This document shows positions 1 through 7,912 of a stretch of 64,000 nt of DNA, in pieces. Under the pieces are notes generated by a model that had not been told where the DNA came from, made no database searches, and saw nothing but the letters and a program-made list of their open reading frames with translations. The position numbers were made by a program, and so were the translations under genes. The DNA lies in contig NZ_JAEUAN010000031.1 of assembly GCF_019511445.1 (NCBI RefSeq), forward strand, positions 1 through 64,000, written 5' to 3'. The DNA comes from Aliirhizobium wenxiniae. Its GTDB lineage: Bacteria; Pseudomonadota; Alphaproteobacteria; Rhizobiales; Rhizobiaceae. Positions within the stretch are counted from its first letter, which is position 1. Every line of letters starts with the position of its first letter.

Positions 1-211
1 GCCGTTTGGCTTTCTGGCGAAGCGCTTCAAAGCATGCGAACAGGCTGACGATGTCACCGCCCTCGATGGTGTGGCGGGACATCTTCTCGCTACAAGGGGA
101 TAGGGCTGTCACCAGCCAGGTTGACTTACTAAGTTCCAACGAGACGAAAATTGCGCCAAGATCGACTAGAGTAGCGGTCTGTGCTTGAGATTGATCTGAT
201 GTCATCGGCAT
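1..211 (-). CDS. IS110-family transposase, N-terminal part (runs off window)
   Basis: Reading the complement from the ATG at 211 gives an open frame of about 70 codons that leaves the window at base 1. It begins MPMTSDQSQAQTATLVDLG and continues with the segment FVSLELSKSTWLVTALSP and then EKMSRHTIEGGD. This matches the start of a rhizobial IS110-type transposase lineage; SLELSKSTW would carry the first acidic residue of the RuvC-like DEDD core. A second possible start lies at 205. The rest of the gene lies outside, so intactness is unknown. It differs clearly from the IS110-type protein at 17.8 kb. Family assignment is from remembered family patterns. Confidence 0.65.
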   Translation of the reverse strand, partial: MPMTSDQSQAQTATLVDLGAIFVSLELSKSTWLVTALSPCSEKMSRHTIEGGDIVSLFACFEALRQKAKR

Positions 212-358
212 GGTTGGCCTCCAGAGAGTTTTCTAGCAACCTCACTCTGCCACGGAGCAGGCCGCTACTCACCCCTGATGGGATCTCAAGAGCTTAAACC
301 ATAAAAAACGGGCAAGCTCGCTCTGGCACAGAGCGAAAATCTTCTAGCCCTATGCCGT

Positions 359-673
359 TCACTTTACTACGGCGGTCGATCCCCTGTCGGATTTCAAAAC
401 AAGATTTAGCCTGTAACCAAGCGCGTCAGCTACCTTTGCGATCGTCCCAAACTCTGGATTACCATCCCCACTTAATGCCCGGTAGAGAGCAGGTCGTGTA
501 AGTCCGGTATTCCGAGAAAGGTCTGACATGCCGCGCGCGCGCGCGACAACACCAAGAGCGCGAGCAATATGGCTTGCGTCTCCATCTTCGCTTGCAGCTA
601 GAAGATATTCAGCAATCGCTTCCTCACTTCCAAGGAATTCCGCGGAGTCATACTCAAACGTGTCAAGTGGCAT
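359..673 (-). CDS. HigA-type antitoxin (addiction-module antidote, HTH)
   Basis: A 104-residue protein. Its N-terminal part (DTFEYDSAEFLGSEEAIAEY) and helix-turn-helix region (ARARGMSDLSRNTGLTRPAL, then YRALSGDGNPEFGTIAKV) are typical of the antidote half of HigB/HigA-like modules. The family binds its own promoter and neutralises a RelE/ParE-fold mRNA-cleaving toxin. Here the toxin gene lies immediately upstream on the same strand (stop at 678, antidote ATG at 673, a 4-base gap), the toxin-first order of this family. The antidote frame is intact although the toxin frame is broken, so it may now be an orphan regulator. Confidence 0.85.
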   Translation of the reverse strand: MPLDTFEYDSAEFLGSEEAIAEYLLAASEDGDASHIARALGVVARARGMSDLSRNTGLTRPALYRALSGDGNPEFGTIAKVADALGYRLNLVLKSDRGSTAVVK

Positions 674-677
674 GCGA

Positions 678-974
678 TTACTCCTTCAATTGCTGTGCTA
701 GTTTTTTCGCTAATCGAATGTCTTTGTCCTGGGTACTGTTGTCGCCACCACAGAGAAGAACATAAACGATCGACCCGTCCCGGACAAAATAGACCCGCTA
801 ACCGGGCCCATAATTAATGCGGAGTTCGCTCACGCCTTCACCGACTGGTTTTACATCCCCAGGATTTCCTGCAGCGAGACGGTCTATGCGGTCGGCAATT
901 CGAGCTAGAGCACGAAAGTCCTTCAGCGTTTTTATCCAGTCCGCAAAATCACGGGTGCGCCTAATCGTGAACAT
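678..974 (-). pseudogene. RelE/ParE-fold (HigB-like) toxin, interrupted by an in-frame TAG
   Basis: From the ATG at 974 the complement encodes a 98-residue frame that is broken once, by TAG at 800-798 (codon 59). Before the stop it reads FTIRRTRDFADWIKTLKDF through GDVKPVGEGVSELRINYGPG. After it, in the same frame, it reads RVYFVRDGSIVYVLLCGGDN and ends AKKLAQQLKE. In this family the interrupted position is normally tyrosine (YGPGYRVYF), so one base change from TAC or TAT to TAG explains it. No frameshift is present. The product would be a 58-residue fragment lacking the C-terminal beta-strands, so toxicity is probably lost. Confidence 0.85.
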
Positions 975-1508
975 GAAGTTATGTAACCTATGGGAGACAA
1001 CATATCAAGTCTGTGGTTATCCGGGAATATGGCTGTTTGAGGCTTGTGCCATTAGTTTGGTCAGCCCAATGATTGAACAGGTTCAATCTTCATCACGCCA
1101 TGATGGCCCCTCTTATGCTGTCGCTGTCCGTACGCGTTTTGGCCCCTTAGGTCGGCCTAAGATCGGCCATTCCGAAGGGAAAACTGCAGAAAATATAACT
1201 GATCTAGCCGATGGGCCGGCGGTTCGTATCCGCTCAAGAGTTTATCTGCCGTCTCGCCCTTAGGTTAACTGTCGAAGAGTCCGTGCTGCATCCGGCGTCC
1301 AGTTCAGCGTCGGTTTGGTCAACTTCAGCTACATGACCGCTTCTCATTGTTTCATTGGGTGCAATCAATTCGATACTATTATCTCAATTGTGAGCGTGAC
1401 CTGCTGGCGGCAATATCGCTGCTGTCAGACGAGCTACGGCCGCCCAGGTTTGCGTCGTCTCGCATCACCCTCATGCGCGATTAGCGCTGCCTACGACTGG
1501 AACCGAAC
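975..1508. other. Gene-poor stretch, about 530 bases
   Basis: No frame here resembles a protein family. The left end must hold the promoter of the toxin-antitoxin pair. The only recognisable element is one copy of the dispersed T-arm-like repeat at about 1213-1240. The right end (1480-1508) leads to the RidA-family gene. Confidence 0.5.
1213..1240 (+). repeat. Dispersed T-arm-like short repeat, copy 1
   Basis: The segment GGTTCGTATCCGCTCAAGAG matches copies at 8148, 27483 and 50772. The core GGTTCGTATCC resembles a tRNA T-arm, but no acceptor, D or anticodon arm could be drawn around it. This is the most diverged copy on its left side. Confidence 0.6.
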
Positions 1509-1970
1509 ATGACGAGTACCCGGATCAAAAAGAAAATCGCAAACCACGGCGTCGCCTGGGAACAGGCTTTCGGATACGTTCAAGCCGTACAAGTGAAGGA
1601 TACGATCTACATCTCCGGACAGTTGAGCCATGACGGCGATGGCAAGCTTATTGCGCCCGCCGCCCTTGATGCCGCAGGTCGGCCAATCGACTTCAACCAG
1701 ATGGAAGATCAGATCCGCCAGACATACGTCAATGCCAAGAAGCTGCTAGCCGAGTTCGGTGCCACTCTTGAGGACGTTGTCGAAGAGACGCTTTTTGTCC
1801 TCGACGTTCCAAGCGCATTCGCAGCCGGATCCAAGGTCCGCAAGGAAATGTACGGCACGGACACGCCGCCTGTTGCCAGCAACCTGATCGGTGTGAGCGA
1901 ATTGGCCTTCCCAGAACAGATCGTCGAGATCACGTTCCGCGCCGTGGTCGACATCCCAACCGCTCCATAA
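1509..1970 (+). CDS. RidA family protein (YjgF/YER057c/UK114)
   Basis: A 153-residue protein with the RidA layout: an early strand with VQVKDTIYISGQLSHDGDG, a middle helix QMEDQIRQTYVNAKKLLAEF with TLEDVVEETLFV, and a C-terminal part SNLIGVSELAFPEQIVEIT. Family members form trimers; classical RidA hydrolyses reactive enamine/imine intermediates from PLP enzymes, while many paralogues have other or unknown roles. The Arg that classical RidA uses near the C-terminus is not evident (IGVSELAFPEQIVEIT), so it is more likely a subfamily member than housekeeping RidA. It stands alone ahead of the ChaC-like gene. Confidence 0.85.
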   Translation: MTSTRIKKKIANHGVAWEQAFGYVQAVQVKDTIYISGQLSHDGDGKLIAPAALDAAGRPIDFNQMEDQIRQTYVNAKKLLAEFGATLEDVVEETLFVLDVPSAFAAGSKVRKEMYGTDTPPVASNLIGVSELAFPEQIVEITFRAVVDIPTAP

Positions 1971-1988
1971 ACCTAATTGTCCCAGCGA

Positions 1989-2020
1989 GAGCCGCCGCGG
2001 CGAGAACGCTTCGGCGGCTC
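1989..2020 (+). terminator. Hairpin after the RidA gene, possible terminator
   Basis: A perfect 9-bp stem, GAGCCGCCG (1989-1997) and CGGCGGCTC (2012-2020), closes a 14-base loop 18 bases after the RidA stop and is followed by CATCTTT. The U-run is weak, so it may be an attenuating hairpin ahead of the next gene rather than a strong terminator. Confidence 0.45.
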
Positions 2021-2041
2021 CATCTTTAAGTGAGTTTCGAA

Positions 2042-2764
2042 ATGTCGAGAACGCGCTCCGGCAAAACACGGCTAGCTGGCACCTTGCATCTGACTTCCGA
2101 TCTTGTCGCCAAGACGCTGAGGGTGGTCGAAGAAGAAGGCCCGGAACCGAACTGGACGCCCGTCTCGCGCGACCAGCTAGACCAGCTTGTCCGGCGGGTA
2201 GAGGAAGAAGCTGGCGATGAGGAAATCTGGGTGTTCGCCTATGGCTCCCTAATGTGGAACCCCGGCTTTGAGGTGGCGGCAAGTGATAACGCTGTTGCAT
2301 TCGGCTGGCATCGCGCGTTTTCGCTAAGGATTGAACGTCTGCGTGCCACGTCGGATGCACCGGGCCTCATGCTGGCGCTTCAGCCAGGAGGAAGCTGCTC
2401 CGGTCTAATTCTCAAGCTCCCATGCGCAACGAAGAAAGAGGATCTGCGTACGCTGCTTGCCCGCGAGATCCGGTATGCCGAAGTCTGCGATATGGTGCGC
2501 TGGGTCTCGGTCAAAACATCGAAAGGCACACGTCGGGCGTTGACGTTCTGGGCGAGCCCAAAGCAGTCTCTACTGACTGACAAGGTGCCGCTTGATGAGG
2601 CCGCCCAATTGATTGCCCAGGCATGCGGTCCCGCCGGATCCTGCGCGGAATATTTGCATCGGACGGTTCTCGACCTGGCGGAGCGTAGGATCTTCGACCG
2701 AAACCTTTGGACGTTACAAAAATTCGTAGCGGAAAGGCTGGAAGACCTCCCGCTACGGGATTGA
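2042..2764 (+). CDS. ChaC-type gamma-glutamylcyclotransferase
   Basis: A 240-residue protein of the gamma-glutamylcyclotransferase fold. The glycine-rich substrate loop WVFAYGSLMWNPGF is at about residues 63-76. It is followed by FGWHRAFSLRIERLRATSDA, PGLMLALQPGGSCSGLILKL and LLAREIRYAEV, where the Glu of ARE fits the conserved acidic residue. ChaC enzymes cleave glutathione to 5-oxoproline and Cys-Gly in the cytosol. I chose the ATG at 2042 because AAGTGAG lies upstream at a normal distance; a GTG at 2030 would add four residues. It is convergent with the LysR gene downstream. The substrate is inferred from family. Confidence 0.85.
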   Translation: MSRTRSGKTRLAGTLHLTSDLVAKTLRVVEEEGPEPNWTPVSRDQLDQLVRRVEEEAGDEEIWVFAYGSLMWNPGFEVAASDNAVAFGWHRAFSLRIERLRATSDAPGLMLALQPGGSCSGLILKLPCATKKEDLRTLLAREIRYAEVCDMVRWVSVKTSKGTRRALTFWASPKQSLLTDKVPLDEAAQLIAQACGPAGSCAEYLHRTVLDLAERRIFDRNLWTLQKFVAERLEDLPLRD

Positions 2765-2791
2765 TCGATGAGAACGCGGCACCACCTCTCG

Positions 2792-3691
2792 TCAATCCAA
2801 CATGACCATGTGCGACGCCACCTGTTCTTCGAAGAATTTCGAGAACGAGGCGATGCGGGGCGGAAGCGCCTGATAGGGTGGATAGAACAGTGTTAGCCAA
2901 AGATCAGGCGGCGCCCATCCTTTGAAGACATGGACGAGCCGGCCGCTTCTGATGTGGTCGGCGATGTTAAAGCCCGGAAGAAGCGCTACACCCGCTCCGT
3001 CGGCGGCCATATCAGCCAGAACCTCACCGCTGTTGGCGCTGAAGGCGCGCCCCGCAGAAATGGTCATGCTCGATCCGCCATCGGACAGGACCCAGTTCTC
3101 GCGTCGGCTTTCCCCGCTATAGGCAAGGCAGTCGTCTGGCCTCAGCTCGTTCGGGTGCTGCATATCAGCGAACCGGGTACCGGGTGCAGCCACCAGGATG
3201 CGTGGGACCTTTCGAATCTTCCGCCAGATCGTGAATTTGTCCGAAGGCTGGGATGAGATCCGGATCGCAAGATCATAGTCGTCGTCGACGATGTTCACCA
3301 AGCCATCAGACAAGGAGATCTCGAAGCTCATCTTCGGGTAGCGTTCCTTGAAGCCTGACAGGATCGGCGGGAGCACCGTCTTGCCAAACCAGGTTGGAGC
3401 ACTGATCCGCAGGCGTCCTTCGTCCGCCTTATGTGCATTCATGACATCGCGTCGAGCTTCTTCGAGCGTTTTCACAGCCGGTTGGATCTGTGCGGCGAAG
3501 ATTGCACCATCGGTTGTCAGTGAAACCTGCCTTGTTGTGCGGACAAAGAGCTGCACGCCAAGTTCTGTCTCCAGTGCTGCGATCGCGCGCGTGACGGCGG
3601 CTGGTGTCATGTCCAGTTCGCGGGCGACCTGAGCGAAGTTCCGCTTTTCGGCAGCGAGCAAAAAAGTTCGAAGTGCTTTATAATCGTTCAT
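2792..3691 (-). CDS. LysR-family transcriptional regulator
   Basis: A 299-residue protein of standard LysR length. The winged HTH is at residues 1-60 (ALRTFLLAAEKRNFAQVARE, then AVTRAIAALETELGVQLFVR). The effector-binding domain follows from about residue 90 (GRLRISAPTWFGKTVLPPIL, then ISLSDGLVNIVDDDYDLAIR). The latter resembles the CrgA/DsdC-like branch that often controls adjacent oxidoreductases. No target gene is directly divergent: only a very short frame at 3808 lies on the other side of its promoter, so the regulated gene may have been lost. Confidence 0.9.
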   Translation of the reverse strand: MNDYKALRTFLLAAEKRNFAQVARELDMTPAAVTRAIAALETELGVQLFVRTTRQVSLTTDGAIFAAQIQPAVKTLEEARRDVMNAHKADEGRLRISAPTWFGKTVLPPILSGFKERYPKMSFEISLSDGLVNIVDDDYDLAIRISSQPSDKFTIWRKIRKVPRILVAAPGTRFADMQHPNELRPDDCLAYSGESRRENWVLSDGGSSMTISAGRAFSANSGEVLADMAADGAGVALLPGFNIADHIRSGRLVHVFKGWAPPDLWLTLFYPPYQALPPRIASFSKFFEEQVASHMVMLD

Positions 3692-3807
3692 GTGATTGTT
3701 TCAGTAATTGCAATTCATTCTCAAGAAATATTGCAATTTCCCGCGCCGATCAACTGGCTTATCTTTCAATCAACATCGGAACACAACACCAATTGAAGGG
3801 CATCGCC

Positions 3808-3918
3808 ATGATCAAGGATATCGCACTGTGGGAGCGTATGAGACGGCTCGCCTCGCGTTGGGTCCGCGACTCTCAGCGACCCACTCTGCTCCCCGGTTCG
3901 CAACTGCCGCCTGAATAG
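3808..3918 (+). CDS. Very short hypothetical frame divergent from LysR
   Basis: A 36-residue frame beginning MIKDIALWERMRRLASRWVR, placed where a LysR target gene would start. I do not recognise it. It is either a small peptide gene or the remaining 5' end of a deleted target gene. No strong ribosome-binding site is visible. Confidence 0.25.
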   Translation: MIKDIALWERMRRLASRWVRDSQRPTLLPGSQLPPE

Positions 3919-3977
3919 TAGAGATGACCAGAGTTCGGGACCGGGCTTGGGAAACCGAGCCCGGACTGCATCCGCGT

Positions 3978-4148
3978 CTAGGGCGCCAGACATTCGTCAC
4001 ATATGCCACACCCATCCTCGTCCATAGTGGAGCGCGGGCGCGGGCGACAACAACACGCGCAGGTGACTGTCTCGTCCGCGCTGCCATGCTCTGGCGACAA
4101 AATCTCAAGTTCAAAATCCGCGTCTGTGGTCGTCGTTAGTTCATCCAT
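3978..4148 (-). CDS. Cys-rich small protein, possible zinc-binding
   Basis: A 56-residue acidic protein starting MDELTTTTDADFELEILSPE. Its C-terminal half contains six cysteines in two clusters, CACCC and CGICDEC, separated by RPRPRSTMDEDG. The pairing resembles a small zinc ribbon or treble clef. The ATG at 4148 has GGGAG upstream on the complement, which supports translation; the longer upstream extension in the same frame looks non-coding. No family is recognised. It is divergent from the heat-shock locus and could share regulatory DNA with it. Confidence 0.55.
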   Translation of the reverse strand: MDELTTTTDADFELEILSPEHGSADETVTCACCCRPRPRSTMDEDGCGICDECLAP

Positions 4149-4313
4149 CTCAGTACTCCCAAGGCGAGATACGGGCATCGAGATAAGAGCCGGTGTAAAC
4201 TCCGCCAAGAGGCAATTCATTGGTCCAAAAAAAATCGGACGAGGTGTTGAACTGCAAAATCTCAAAAACCAAATCGATCGGCGCCGACGGTCCATAGGGT
4301 GTCGGTTGACCGA

Positions 4314-4360
4314 GGGAGCGGACGTTCGCTCCCTTCCATGTTGCTTTACGGAGGATATGG
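4314..4360 (+). promoter_or_regulatory. ROSE-like RNA thermometer in front of hsp20
   Basis: The leader ends in two hairpins. The first has a perfect 7-bp stem, GGGAGCG (4314-4320) with CGCTCCC (4327-4333). The second pairs CCATGTTGCT (4336-4345) with the ribosome-binding site and start region AGGATATGG (4352-4360). The UUGCU element opposite AGGA is the hallmark of ROSE elements, which mask the Shine-Dalgarno of rhizobial small heat-shock genes and melt on heating. The assignment rests on the sequence and position, not on folding energies. Confidence 0.75.
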
Positions 4361-4833
4361 CTATGAGAACTGTACTTGATTTCGCCCCGCTCTATCGTTC
4401 GAGCATCGGTTTCGACCGCGTGTTCAATCTGCTGAGCAATACGCAGCGCCTTAACGCAATAGAGACCTGGCCGGCCTACGACATCGTCAAGAACGGCGAT
4501 GACGACTATCGCATCACGATGGCGGTGGCCGGCTTCGCCGATGGTGATCTGGATATCACCCAGGAACGCAACGTCCTTGTGGTCAAGGGCGGCAAAGCCG
4601 ATTAACTCCAGGGCGAGTATCTTCATCGCGGTATCGCAGGTCTTTCTTTCGAACGCCGGTTTGAGCTCGCTGATCATGTGAGGGTGGAAGGCGCAGACCT
4701 GAGGAATGGCCTGCTGACCATTGCTTTGAAACGAGAGGTGCCGGAAGCTATGAAGCCGAGAAAGATCGAGATCGGCGTTGAGTCCGCCGCCCGCGAGCCC
4801 CTTCGTCTGGAAACGGACCGTGAGGTCGCCTGA
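4357..4833 (+). pseudogene. Hsp20 small heat-shock protein interrupted by in-frame TAA
   Basis: From the ATG at 4357 the frame encodes a small heat-shock protein start: LDFAPLYRSSIGFDRVFNLL, WPAYDIVKNGDDDYRITMAV, then ERNVLVVKGGKAD. TAA follows at 4603-4605 (codon 83). The same frame continues without a shift as QGEYLHRGIAGLSFERRFEL, ADHVRVEGADLRNGLLTIAL and KREVPEAMKPRKIEI to TGA at 4833. Together these make 158 codons, the normal length of an IbpA/HspA-type chaperone. The alpha-crystallin domain is cut in two, so the first part alone should not hold clients. A second start at 4363 is possible. Confidence 0.9.
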
Positions 4834-4895
4834 TAGTACCACTGTCGGGTTGAGATGACGCTCGACGCAGGTACCTTGCGTATCGTTACTCGGCT

Positions 4896-4912
4896 GGCCC
4901 CCTCGCGGGGCC
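4896..4912 (+). terminator. GC-rich hairpin after the hsp20 locus
   Basis: GGCCCC (4896-4901) and GGGGCC (4907-4912) form a 6-bp GC stem with a 5-base loop. No U-run follows, so this is a possible processing or weak termination structure between hsp20 and the DUF982 gene. Confidence 0.3.
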
Positions 4913-4952
4913 GGTCTCAAAATTTCATGCAGAGCAAGAGGAGGAAGTTGTG

Positions 4953-5234
4953 ATGTCATTCGCTCTGTTCGACAAACCGATCTACGCGCAGCGCCGGTAT
5001 TTTGTTCAGGAGATAACCGGGCTGGATGATGTGTTCGGCTTTCTTGACGAGTGGCCGCAGGCAAAGCGAAATCTCGCTTATGAGACCCTTCTCCGATATT
5101 GCCGGGAAGCGGCTGCTGGTCACTGGCCAATCGACGCAGTCCGAGAGAACTTCCAGGTTTTTCTGAAACAGGACGGCAAGCTTGCCGAACTCGAAGATGT
5201 GCCACCCCATCTCCAGCGAGACTCTGCCGCTTAG
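4953..5234 (+). CDS. DUF982 domain protein
   Basis: A 93-residue protein, the usual DUF982 length. It shows the family pattern of an early LDDVFGFLDEW, a central helix AYETLLRYCREAAAGHWPID and a C-terminal VRENFQVFLKQDG. DUF982 proteins are small, abundant in Rhizobiales and of unknown function. A strong AGGAGGAAG precedes the start; GTG at 4950 and ATG at 4953 are adjacent and in frame. It sits between the hsp20 pseudogene and the GGDEF pseudogene. Confidence 0.75.
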   Translation: MSFALFDKPIYAQRRYFVQEITGLDDVFGFLDEWPQAKRNLAYETLLRYCREAAAGHWPIDAVRENFQVFLKQDGKLAELEDVPPHLQRDSAA

Positions 5235-5384
5235 ATTGGTGGGGTATAGGCAAGCTCGATCTCGCGGCTGTGGCTCAACAGAAAGACAGTACGAACTGCC
5301 GTCGTGGTGATGCGGCCGCGATCACTTGATTATCGCCTGCTAAAACACACCTATCGCGGTAAAGCTCTTGTCTTCGGAGGAAAG

Positions 5385-6688
5385 ATGGCAGCGGAACCTT
5401 ATACGGCTGACGATCCCGAAACCCGCCTGGCGCTTTTCGACTTTGCATTCGAGAACGCTCCCACGGGATCGTCCTTGTAGACCTCGAGGGACGTATAATT
5501 CGCGGCAATGCTGCGTTCGCTAAGCTCTTGTCGCTTCCTCCCGACAAAATACTTGGGACGCAGTTTAAAGATTTCACTCGCCCCGAAGATATCGAGGCCG
5601 ACTTGATCCTGTTTCAGCAGGTGCTGCAGGGAAGGCGGGACGGCTATACGATCGAGAAGCGATATCTACGACCCTCCGGAGAGATCGTCCACGTTCTCAT
5701 CCACGTGGCGGCCATGCGGAATGCCGAAGGTAAGGTTGTACGCTTCATCTCGCAGATCGAGGATATCACCCGTCATGAAGAACATGAGCGCCAGCTCGCC
5801 GAGCGCGCGGCTCAGCTTGAGTTGGCGCTTGAGGCCGTTCGTGGCGGCTTCTGGCAAATGGACATTCAGAGCGGCAAGTTTGAGACTTCAGATCGGTCGG
5901 CGCAATTTATCGGTGGGCCAACCGCCGCGCGGCTCGACCTCGAACGTTACGTCAATCGCGTCAATGTCAATGATGGCGCCCAGGCCGATCTGACGCCTCT
6001 GATCGCCGGTGAGCAGGATCAGAATGTTGCCGAGTATCGCCTTGATACCGTCCATGGCGAACGATGGATGCGTTGTGACCGTCGGCTTCTCCGTGACAGC
6101 GACGGCCAGCCGGTGAAGATTGTCGGCATGGCAATCGACTTCACCGAGGACCGGCGCCGGATCGAGATGCTGGAGGAGACAGCACGAACCGATGCACTGA
6201 CCGGGCTGTTAAACCGCCGCGGACTGGCGGTGGAATTTGCCTCTCTACGGTCTGCTGACGGTTTTGCGATCCTTGCACTCGACCTCAATGTTTTCAAGGA
6301 AGTCAACGATGCTCATGGCCACGCAATGGGAGATGCCGTTCTGCAAACACCACCACACGTCTGATATCTGCCGTTAGAGAGCAGGATCTTGTGGCACGAA
6401 CGGGCGGAAATGAACTGTCGTGGTGGTCGCGGGTAGCCAGTCGTCGGGTGAGCGGCGGCCGAACGTATTCTCCAGCGGATGCGCGAGCCCATTGCGATTG
6501 CCGATGAAAATGCTGACATCCGCACGAGCATTGGAGGGATCTGGACAGACGCGAAGCGCGATGTGTCAGAGCTGCTGAAAGAGGCCGACCTGTATGAAGC
6601 AAAAGCAGTGGGCAAGGATGCCGTTCGATTTCAATCTGCATCGCGGACAGAGTTTCAAAGAGGATCAGCCTCTGCGTCGAGTCACTGA
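5385..6688 (+). pseudogene. PAS-PAS-GGDEF diguanylate cyclase, frameshifted several times
   Basis: The ATG at 5385 follows GGAGG and opens a PAS domain (LALFDFAFENAPTG) that stops at TAG 5478. Reading continues one frame over as IVLVDLEGRIIRGNAAF through a PAS/PAC segment (FISQIEDITRHEE), a second PAS (LALEAVRGGFWQMDIQSGKF) and the GGDEF start DALTGLLNRRGLAVEF. The frame shifts again near 6345. The remaining pieces TTTRLISAVREQDLVARTGG, VVVVAGSQ, AERILQRMREPIAIADENAD and LLKEADLYEAKAVGKDAVRF lie in different frames, ending at 6688. The active-site motif reads GGNEL instead of GGDEF. At least four shifts are needed, so this is a dead c-di-GMP synthase gene. Confidence 0.85.
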
Positions 6689-6930
6689 TCCCCTTCGCCG
6701 GTCGAAGATGTCCTTCTTCCGGCGCCTCTCGCAGACCTTGACTGGTGCGCTCGACGCGCAGCGAGATCGTTATAGCCGGACCTAAGCTCGGAGATTTCGT
6801 ACGCGCCAGCGATCCATTGCTCTACCCAACCGAGAAATTCAGGGTCATCGTCGATTGGCACGCCTCTTGATGCCGCCTTTAGCCGAACCTGGTTGAAAAT
6901 CACTCGCCGCTTGTCGCTGTCGATCGCCAA
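6682..6930 (-). CDS. Small hypothetical protein
   Basis: An 82-residue protein starting MAIDSDKRRVIFNQVRLKAA with a compact central part PIDDDPEFLGWVEQWIAGAY and a basic tail. It has the look of a conserved rhizobial small cytosolic protein, but I recognise no family. It lies 28 bases after the next upstream gene on the same strand, so the two probably form a short operon. Its last codons overlap the end of the GGDEF pseudogene on the other strand. Confidence 0.5.
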   Translation of the reverse strand: MAIDSDKRRVIFNQVRLKAASRGVPIDDDPEFLGWVEQWIAGAYEISELRSGYNDLAARRAHQSRSARGAGRRTSSTGEGDQ

Positions 6931-6958
6931 TCTTCTTTCCTCGATGATGTGGAGATTG

Positions 6959-7198
6959 CTAGAGGAAAACCGCGATACTTTCCGTGTTCACGACATGAAT
7001 GAATTCGTCCCACGCCTCTTGAGCGGATGCGAACGGGTCATTCCAGTCGGTAACCTGGTCTTCCAGGCTGGTGACTTCCATTCGCCAAGTGTCACCTCCC
7101 CACGGGCGGAAAATTTCCACAAGGACGGTTATGCCGTTGTCTGTGTAATGGCGGGAAAGCTGTGAACGTTCGCGAGAGGGCAGATCTGTCTCAGTCAT
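6959..7198 (-). CDS. Small hypothetical protein
   Basis: A 79-residue protein from the ATG at 7198 (a GTG at 7207 would add three residues). Sequence MTETDLPSRERSQLSRHYTD, then VLVEIFRPWGGDTWRMEVTS and AQEAWDEFIHVVNTESIAVF. Composition and the alternation of strands and a helix suggest a real folded domain, but I cannot name it. It is the first gene of the probable two-gene operon running leftwards to 6682. Confidence 0.5.
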   Translation of the reverse strand: MTETDLPSRERSQLSRHYTDNGITVLVEIFRPWGGDTWRMEVTSLEDQVTDWNDPFASAQEAWDEFIHVVNTESIAVFL

Positions 7199-7439
7199 GA
7201 GTCTCACACGTTTGATCGGCGGACTGAAGACTTCATGAGCGCGCGATTTAATGCAAGGCGGCTAATTCGCTATGTCGGGCGCGACGAGGTCGCTTACGGG
7301 CGCGAGCCAACAGCGTTGGATGCCTAGCTGCGGCACTATGAGACGGACGGCTATCAAGCGCAGCAATAGGATAATTGAAAGAAATCAGCGGTCTCCCAAA
7401 CGTAATGAGGGGGGCGTTGATGCGGATCTCATCAAGAGC

Positions 7440-7912
7440 TTAAGATGGGATCAAGAATGGCAACGCTACCGATTGCTCGTTTACGGTTGTTACTGGAATG
7501 TCGAAACCATAGATCCTTTGAAGCATCCCGGTGGTGATGACCTCCTTTGGCTTGCCATCAGCAATGACATGGCCATCCTTCATGGCAACGATCCTGTCTG
7601 CAAAACTGCCGGCGTAGTTGATATCGTGCTAACGATCACCACCGTCTTGTCCCGCATATCGGCGATCGTTCGCAGCGACTTCATCAATTCACTCGCGAAA
7701 TACATATCCAGGTTGTTGAGCGGTTCATCGAGCAGGAGGTAGTCGGTGTCCTGGCAATAGGCCATGGCGACAAGGCAACGTTGCCGCTGTCCACCGGAGA
7801 GAGTCTCGAGAAACCGCTCTGAAAAATTGGTAAGATCAAACAGTTGAAGCGACTCGTCTATAATGTGTCGATCATTCTCGCTCAGGTGACCGCAAATATG
7901 GGGAAAACGTCC
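7440..7912 (-). pseudogene. Iron-siderophore-type ABC transporter ATPase, truncated and frameshifted
   Basis: The complement reads GHLSENDRHIIDESLQLFDL, the ABC signature FLETLSGGQRQRCLVAMAYC, Walker B with D-loop YLLLDEPLNNLDMYF and MKSLRTIADMRDKTVVIV. A one-base shift near 7630 moves the rest to another frame: INYAGSFADRIVAMKDGHVI and PKEVITTGMLQRIYGFDIPV, ending in TAA at 7440. This is the C-terminal two thirds of a FecE/YclP-like iron-chelate ATPase. The Walker A part is missing because similarity stops abruptly near 7912. No permease or binding-protein genes remain nearby. Confidence 0.85.
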
